From: Amphibalanus amphitrite
Taxonomy: Eukaryota; Arthropoda; Thecostraca; Balanomorpha; Balanidae
Assembly (NCBI RefSeq): GCF_019059575.1
Contig: NW_024881502.1
Span: 2,422,501 to 2,486,500 of the forward strand
Reading direction: 5' to 3'
Length of the DNA: 64,000 nt
Below the pieces are notes generated by a model that was given only the letters and a program-made list of their open reading frames with translations, searched no databases and was not told the DNA's origin. Position numbers and translations under genes: made by a program. Shown here piece by piece: positions 57,369 to 64,000 of this stretch; within the stretch, counting starts at the first letter, position 1, and every line of letters starts with the position of its first letter.

Positions 57369-57631
57369 TGTAGAGACCACTCGTGCTCAGAGGTCAACCT
57401 GTATTGGTCGCTCGCCAGTCAGTCACTGCCACAGACCAGTCCACACGACACGCTCGTCCACATTGAGCCTCAGGCAATATGCGGGTCAGCCTACCCTCCC
57501 GGCTCCCGCATGCGCAGACGCAGCCGTATGGTGGGGCCCGTATCATAAACGCAGCTACGGTAATATGTACGGTCAGGGCCTACGGAGATCGGTGAAACGT
57601 AACAGTTAACACCAATCCACCGTACAATACA
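57369..57631 (-). repeat. 5' LTR of the Gypsy element
   Basis: 263 bp; would drive transcription leftward. Its outer edge abuts ATTTC. Confidence 0.95.
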
Positions 57632-57636
57632 ATTTC

Positions 57637-58671
57637 AGACCCGGGTCGTTTAAGGTCAGGTCACGAGGTCACGTCAAGTGACCTTACCTCAGAAAAAGTT
57701 TGAAGGCTCGCTATAGCTACACCGACTGAACGATCACTTCTGAAACTTTCAGAGATTGATAAGACTAACAATATTTTTAAAATTTCATCTAAGACTTTTG
57801 ATAGATTTGTGACCTAAGGTCAGGTCAATTTTGCGACCTCTCCATTACAAGTCAATGGGAGAAAAATGAAATGCGCCTCTTTTGGACGAAGGTCGTTCAA
57901 AAATCAAAACCCTCTCAAACATCAGTTCATAGGTAAAAATAACACACTGAATCGGAAAAAATGCACCTGCGACCCTTCTGTGTGCCTCTGGGGTCATCTC
58001 CGATCATGAACGTTCACAAACAGTTTTTTGGCTATAACTTTTGATAGAGACGTGCTAGAGCGGTGAAAACATGTCAAATGTGTTCAGCTGATCGACTGAT
58101 ATGCAGCATGACCCTTTCCGGTCAGGTCATGACCTTGACCTGGGGTTAAAGTTTTAAAATGACTTTTCAAAGGCAACGTATAGTTCATTCGACGCGTCTC
58201 GACGAGAGGAACACGATGTTGGCAAAATAAATGTCGTCACTGTCTTGAGTCAAAAGTTATTGCAGAAAACGTTTTTCATTAAAACTGCTATTTTTTAGGA
58301 GTTTTTGCCATATGGAGGCTAAACTGCGACCTGATGTCAATTCTGAGAGCAATATTCAGAAAGGTCTGTAACAGGGCTATCGAATGCGCTTTTCCGCGGC
58401 GCTGTAGCTCTATGGGTTCCCGAGTTAGCCGTTAGCAGTTTCCAAATTGTTGAAATTGACTAAACTTGACCTTTGATGACCTCTGGTGACCTGACCTTTG
58501 ACCTGAGCTGAAAATGAACTAAGTGTTTCCGTCATTATTTTTTTACGCTCTTTCGATTGCCGCTTACTGTGTGTCGCTAAGTGGCCCAGGAGCCGAGTTA
58601 GAGAGGGGGACGTTTTCGCGCCCCCCCCCCCCGCATGACACGGAAAACACAGGCCACCAGCACGGCGCCGG
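57637..58671. other. Interior of TTAA element D, non-coding
   Basis: Many direct ggtcaggtca motifs and the module cattcgacgcgtctcgacga (58,188-58,207), which recurs diverged at 59,765, 60,493 and 63,755. No gene. Confidence 0.55.
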
Positions 58672-58675
58672 TTAA

Positions 58676-59030
58676 ACCACGCACCGACGAGGGGGAGGGG
58701 CGGATATCCCCCCCCCCTGAGGTTTTTCGCGAATAGCGGGAAAACCGCGGCGCGTAGCGCCGCGAAATCTGGTGTAACTACTTCATCAATTTTACACATG
58801 ATGTGCAAGTTTGAACCTCTTAACTTTTAAGGTCAGGTCACCAGGTCACTTTGAATGACCCAACCTCAAGTCACTTTTTGCAACTTTGTCACCGTGTCAG
58901 AGCTACAGTAGATGACGGAGTCCTTTGAAGGTCGGAGGATGTTATTAGGTCATTGGTAGCTACAATTTGTATATCTCGGAATTTTGATATTGATGACCTA
59001 AGGTCAGGCCAATTTCTCGACCTCCCCATT
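58676..59030. other. Fragment with a TTAA-element-like left end
   Basis: Contains poly-C, gaggtttttcgcgaatagcg and an inverted gcggcgcgtagcgccgcg, as in the other TTAA elements, but no right end. Confidence 0.45.
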
Positions 59031-60080
59031 TTAACCCTCGCCCTGGCAGGGGGGGGGGGGTCGATGCGACCCCCCCCTAAGGTTTTTCGAAGATAGCGTA
59101 AAAACGGCGGCGCGCAGCGCCGCCAAATTTGGCACAGCCTATGGGGCAACCTTTGTACATATGACCTGAAAATTTCAGGTCTGGGTGACCTTGGGTCAGG
59201 TCACCAGGTCAGAAAAACCGGTACAAGGTCATGGTCAAATTTCAATTTTCTTTTTGCACCTGTCCAACTCACAGTTTTGCACTGATTTCCTTCAAACTTT
59301 CAGGATGTGCTAAGTTCACCGAGTTGTATAACATATAGTTCGGGTTTTTTGAGGTCACTGACCTGAGGTCAGTTAGAGGTCATTACGTCGTAATGTTAAG
59401 CCTATGGGAAAATACTAAATTCGGAAAATACTGGAGATATCCGCTTCGTTCTATCACTTTTGTGCTTTGAAACCACAGTACTTAACATCAGGTCACTTGG
59501 TGCTTCTTTGTTTGGTGTACTTATCCATGGGTCAGGTCAAATGAGGTCAACTGAGGTCAAATGACGTTTTTGCCAATAACTTGGCACATAATGACGCTAG
59601 AGCTTAAAAAATGGTATCATTGTGTTCCTGGTGATCAGCCGAATCGAATGATATGCGATATGATGCAATTCGGTTAACTTTAACTTAATTTATTAATTTA
59701 AGTTTACTTAAAATTTAAGAAAAACTTTAAGTACACTTAAGCAAGCTAAAAAGTATATCATTCGACGCGCCTTGACGTGCTGAGTTCACTGATGCTTTTC
59801 TTTTTGCTCTATCTTAATTAGATCAAAAGTTATAAGCGAAAAACTTTTGACCTGTTTTTAGCGAAATTTTTGCATTTATACCCCCCAAAACCCCCCTAAA
59901 TATTGACCTAGAGCAACCAAATTTGCACAGGGGCGAGAACTCCAGGGGGCCCACCTACCTACCAAATTTGGTGTTTCTAGGTGCCATAGGAGCCAATCGC
60001 GAGGGGGGGGGGGGGGGTCGCATCGACCCCCCCCCTGCCAGGCCGTGTTATGAAAAATGCCCTGCCAGGGCGAGGGTTAA
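59031..60080. mobile_element. TTAA-flanked element A (left arm of a 2.2-kb palindrome)
   Basis: 1,050 bp. Ends TTAACCCTCGCCCTGGCAGG and complement of CCTGCCAGGGCGAGGGTTAA; both ends carry the hairpin ggggggtcgatgcgacccccc. TTAA specificity and CCC-starting ends suggest a piggyBac-type non-autonomous element. No transposase is encoded. Confidence 0.75.
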
Positions 60081-60184
60081 GTCAATGGGGGAAAAATCAA
60101 CTCCCTGTTTTTCCACTAAAACGCATCAGAATGGCCCCATATACTATACATGACTTCATATAGGTACGATCAACCTTCACTACC

Positions 60185-61231
60185 TTAACCCTCGCCCTGG
60201 CAGGGCATTTTTCATAACACGGCTTGGCAGGGGGGGGGTCGATGCGACCCCCCCCCCCTTCGCGATTGGCTCCTATGGCACCTAGAACCACCAAATTTGG
60301 TAGGTAGGTGGGTCCCCTGGAGTTCTCGCCCCTGTGCAAATTTGGTTGCTCTAGGTCAATATTTAGGGGGGTTTTGGGGGGTATAAATGTAAAAATTTCG
60401 CTAAAAACAGGTCAAAAGTTTTTCGCTTATAACTTTTGATCTAATTAAGCTAAAGCAAAAAGAAAAGCACCATTGAACTCAGCACGTCAAGGCGCGTCGA
60501 ATGATATACTTTTTAGCTTGCTGAAGTGTACTTCAAGTTTTTCTTAAATTTTAAGTAAACTTAAATTATTAAATTAAGTTCAAGTTAACCAAATTGCATC
60601 ATATCGCATATCATTCGATTCGGCTGATCACCAGGAACACAATGATACCATTTTTTAAGCTCTAGCGTCATTATGTGCCAAGTTATTGGCAAAAACGTCA
60701 TTTGACCTCAGTTGACCTCATTTGACCTGACCCATGGATAAGTACACCAAACAAAGAAGCACCAAGTGACCTGCTGTTAAGTACCGTGGTTTCAAAGCAC
60801 AAAAGTGATAGAACGAAGCGGATATCTCCAGTATTTTCCGAATTTAGTATTTTCCCATAGGCTCAACATTACGACGTAATGACCTCTAACTGACCTCAGG
60901 TCAGTGACCTCAAAAAAGCCGGACTATATGTTATACAACTCGGTGAACTTAGCACATCCTGGAAGTTTGAAGGAAATCAGTCGAAAACTGTGAGTTGGAC
61001 AGGTGCAAAAAGAAAATTGAAATTTGACCATGACCTTGTACCGGTTTTTCTGACCTGGTGACCTGACCCAAGGTCACCCGGACCTAAAATTTTCAGGTCA
61101 TATGTAAAAAGGTTGCCCCATAGGCTGTGCCAAATTTGGCGGCGCTGCGCGGCGCCGTTTTTACGCTATCTTCGAAAAACCTTAGGGGGGGTCGCATCGA
61201 CCCCCCCCCCCCCTGCCAGGGCGAGGGTTAA
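60185..61231. mobile_element. TTAA-flanked element B (right arm of the palindrome)
   Basis: 1,047 bp, same element as A in the opposite orientation and highly similar throughout (for example gcgtcgaatgatatac, ccaggaacacaatgatacca). A and B are separated by 104 bp (60,081-60,184). Its right TTAA is shared with the next element. Confidence 0.75.
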
Positions 61232-61913
61232 AGGTAGACTGCCACCTTTTTTCCACAAAACGGTTTTCACTAGAGCTGAGCCACCTATGTCCCAGACTGA
61301 AGTCGGTTTTCCGAAATTTGAACCCGTTTGCGAGAAATCGGAGACCAATGTTCAGTTTGATGCCATTTTTTTAGTCCAAGAAAACCGACATCTCTACTGT
61401 TTATCGATAACTTTGAAACATGAATTTTCTTATCTCTTGGTAAATATATGCCAAAACTTTGATTGTTTCGAGATCAGAGAAGAATTTTGGAGTGTCAAAA
61501 TAAAAGTTAAACTTATATATTCAGTAGTTCATTTTTTCCAAAAAAGTGTGGGAAATGGGGTTTAACATGGGCCAGACCCATTCCAAATGAGCCATGATTT
61601 TTTTAATGTTTTACGAACTTAAATGCAAAATAAATTAAACATGGCCAATTTCTCATGAAATCATATATTAGTAAATTATAAAATACCTTACTTTTTCAAA
61701 TAAAATGTAATAATCTTATGACCTTGAAGTCTAGTGATGTGTAAACATTGTCGCTAGACATTAACCGATTGATAATTGTATGAAAACCGACAATTTTTTT
61801 CGCGATTCACGTGATGATACTTTGTCAGGTGAATTCTAAAATTTTGTTTTGTCCAGGGAATAAATCATAGGCCGATCTGAGAAAACTTTTTGAAGGTGGC
61901 AGTCTTCCTTTAA
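61228..61913. mobile_element. TTAA-flanked element E
   Basis: 686 bp; ends TTAAAGGTAGACTGCCACCTT and complement of AAGGTGGCAGTCTTCCTTTAA. A different family from A and B. The interior is AT-rich and non-coding. It shares both border TTAA sites with neighbours. Confidence 0.75.
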
Positions 61914-63625
61914 AGGTAGTGTGCCAGCTTTCCTGGACCGTATGGAGTTAATGGCCCAGATAAGGAGAAACGGATTTTTAGAACTTATCCATACCTTCAA
62001 AACTCATGGAAACGTCTTAAATTCTTCAAAATTTGAGTACCCCAGTGCGAAATTCGCCCAGACGGGTTGTCGGTCGTACCCCAACCACATTTCACACCAC
62101 TATGAACAATAAATGCACACACTGAAATCGCTATTACCGATATGCTCATCCAATCAAGTTTCGATAAACCCGTTCATCATCATCTGCGGTTTCGAACACG
62201 CCTGTTAGGTGGTGCGGTAGACCGCGCCCAAAGCCAGGGCCCCGGTCAAGGCCCTATAAACCAGGTAGGGTCGTCCGGCGATTCTACCTGATCGTGACGT
62301 CAGCTTGTGACGTCATCTGGGGGCAAGTCTTGAAGCCCCGTTTGAGTCCCATGTAAATGGGCGATTTTTGAAGCGCTGTAGAACAAACTCTGTTGGAGCT
62401 AGCACAAAACTAATTGCATCATCGGAAAGACGAGACATTTTTCTTTTAATTATCTAAGAGCAGTTTTTCACTAAACCCATTAGTTTTTCCGAAAATGCGT
62501 AGAAAAGTCCCCATGCCTCCGCAGCCTCCCTTCCGCCGGCCGCTGCGCCCGCGGTAGGGTAGTGGTTAGGATGCTTGCACCGTGAGCCAAAGGTCGTGCG
62601 CTCGAATCTAGGCGCGGGTCGGACTCAAATCGAAATTGCAAGCAGAATATGTGTTTTTTCTTTAAAAATCACTTATATTACAGCTAAACGTTCATAAAAC
62701 TATCGATAACAATTGACTGAAAACCAAAATATAGATAACATTCTTATAAAACAAATTCAAATATGGCGGCCGTTGCGCTAGGCTCCGCCCCCGACTCCGC
62801 CCCTTCGTGTGACGTCATCTGTGCACTTGGACACACAGGGAGATAGGGGACGACATGAGCCTGGCCCCGGTAACGTGAGGTAGCCGAGTCGGGGCAGCGT
62901 GCGCTGACCCAAGCCGGGGCCGCGCGTCCTCCCGGTGTCATGTGATAGCCCGGGGCTGCCCGCGGGGATGCGGTAGACTGCGCCCAAAGCTGCGGCCCCG
63001 GCTTGGGTCAGCGCACGCTGCCCCGACTCGGCTACCTCACGTTACCGGGGCCCTGGCTTTGGGCGCGGCTTCTGCTCATACTTTGTGGTGCGGTGGTGGT
63101 GCGTCGGGCCGCGCGCTCTGACTTCGGCCAAGAAAAATGCGTCAGCTGATCATTGTCAGCTGACGCATGACCCCATTTCACGCGTGTGGTGAAATGGGGT
63201 CATAACTTAAGAGACGGCTTTTTCATATCAATTATTTTACATAAAATCATATTTCAAACCATAAATAATGTTCGACAACCAAATAAAAGAAACAATAGGT
63301 ACCAATACAGGCTTACAGTTTAAGGCTCGACATTGTGTTGTCTACGATTAGACAGCTGATAACTCATTCCCGTACGTCGTGACCCTATAATGACCTTTGC
63401 TTATTGTCACATGTGCGCCGCACTCGCGATTGTTGCCGACGCCTGTTTACAGGTCAGCCCACTACAATTGTTATACATATCGAAAAACCGATAAACTTTT
63501 AGGCGAAAAAGGCACTATTCCAGGCCCATTTTTGATTTTTTTTTGCGATATTAGGTAAAAACAGAAGCTTCTTATCCTAGGAAAATAAAATGGGAAATCT
63601 TTCAAAGGTGGCACACTACCTTTAA
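61910..63625. mobile_element. TTAA-flanked element F carrying a tRNA-like block and a GC palindrome
   Basis: 1,716 bp; ends TTAAAGGTAGTGTGCCAGCTT and complement of AAGGTGGCACACTACCTTTAA. End similarity (AGGTAG.(C/G)TGCCA) marks it as a cousin of E. The interior includes a tRNA-like sequence (62,549-62,617) and perfect inverted arms of about 61 bp (62,862-62,922 and 62,992-63,052). Confidence 0.75.
62549..62617 (+). ncRNA. tRNA-like sequence (SINE head or tRNA relic)
   Basis: gcccgcgg opposite cgcgggt gives a 7-bp acceptor stem (one G-U). tagggtagtggttagg fits a pol III A box, and gcgctcgaatctagg a B box/T-arm. The anticodon stem is poorly paired, so a working tRNA is unlikely; a tRNA-derived SINE head is more plausible. 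Confidence 0.4.
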
Positions 63626-64000
63626 GGCCTGTTTTGCTGTTGGCCAGCTGTAAGGTCATGTGACATCATCAAAGGTCACCAAAGGTTTTTTTTGCCAATA
63701 ACTCCTTACAGGAACAAGATACAGCCGCGCGGATGGTCTCATTGTGTTCAGCTCGTCAAGGCGCATCGAATGATATGCATGATTACCTCGAGGTCACATG
63801 ACCTGAGGTCAACCTTTGACCTTGACCTTTCGAGGTCAACATATATATGGCTCGATGCGGATTGACGAGAGGATCACGATGGTGCCCTTAGTTTGTTCCT
63901 TGTTTGACCAATTCGAAAGTTATTCGAGAAAAACTCTCCATATCTAGCGCCGCCATTTTGACTTTTTTGACCCCTGTGACGTCATCTTTGAACTGACCTA
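63626..64000. other. Repeat-derived sequence at the right edge
   Basis: Carries the ctcgtcaaggcgcatcgaat module and many aggtca motifs, as in the TTAA element interiors. No gene. Confidence 0.45.

Larger units (their letters stand above)
52535..57631 (-). mobile_element. Ty3/Gypsy LTR retrotransposon, 5.1 kb, very recent
   Basis: Two 263-bp LTRs that look identical base for base (52,535-52,797 and 57,369-57,631), TG...CA termini, and target duplication ATTTC (52,530-52,534; 57,632-57,636). A primer-binding site and a polypurine tract are in place. One gag-pol frame on the minus strand; no env. Identical LTRs mean insertion was too recent for visible divergence, yet the copy is already disabled by a 377-bp hAT-type MITE in the integrase. 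It sits inside a TTAA element. Confidence 0.97.
52384..58675. mobile_element. TTAA-flanked element D, split by a Gypsy retrotransposon
   Basis: Ends TTAACCCGCGCCGTGCT and complement of AGCACGGCGCCGGTTAA, each next to a G/C tract. Subtracting the Gypsy element and its 5-bp duplication leaves about 1,190 bp. The interior is non-coding with many ggtcaggtcac motifs. Confidence 0.65.

Noticed and set aside
62549-62617. Functional tRNA gene
   Set aside because: The anticodon stem does not pair properly; retained only as tRNA-like.

Overview
The window is eukaryotic, from an animal, and most likely an arthropod (a crustacean is plausible, but I cannot fix the species). The only host gene I can support is a netrin on the minus strand. 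Seven coding exons can be placed to the base, running leftward from 38,471 to 1,897. Every splice site is GT-AG and all six internal junctions keep frame (intron phases 0, 2, 1, 2, 1, 1, with phase 2 after exon 7). Together they encode about 366 residues: signal peptide, laminin N-terminal (LamNT) domain, first laminin-type EGF (LE) module and the start of the second. The rest of the protein lies beyond base 1. The GHGGHC wording of the second LE module is what suggests an arthropod.

The netrin introns (about 1.9-38.3 kb) are packed with minisatellites, microsatellites, foldback elements and dead retroelements. The arrays next to exons 2, 4 and 7 are not random sequence: their units are tandem copies of the exon 3' end plus its 5' splice site. 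The array at bases 1-772 looks like tandem copies of the next acceptor plus the start of exon 8. The gene is therefore surrounded by dozens of decoy splice sites, and in each donor case read-through past the true site meets an immediate in-frame TGA. Other intronic residents are a LINE relic (23.3-24.5 kb), a BEL/Pao-like gag relic split by a second LINE (33.9-36.1 kb), two hAT-type elements with exact 8-bp target duplications (16.6-18.4 and 32.9-33.8 kb), TTAA-flanked elements (12.6-13.6 kb) and several large inverted repeats.

Upstream of the netrin promoter (38.7-64 kb) there is no recognisable host gene, only layered mobile DNA. In order: a Penelope-like element with a reverse transcriptase, a GIY-YIG domain and a candidate hammerhead ribozyme (39.7-41.9 kb); a hAT-type element (45.2-48.7 kb) holding a smaller TA-flanked element; a mariner-like element with perfect 33-bp ends (50.5-51.5 kb); a very young Ty3/Gypsy retrotransposon with LTRs identical by eye (52.5-57.6 kb), already broken by a hAT-type MITE; and a set of TTAA-flanked elements from 44.8 to 63.6 kb. 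The TTAA elements include a 2.2-kb head-to-head palindrome and a run of three elements sharing junction TTAA sites, and they carry many AGGTCA half-sites, two in perfect ecdysone-receptor-type palindromes.

All gene calls rest on reading motifs and splice sites by eye. No database search, folding or alignment was run.
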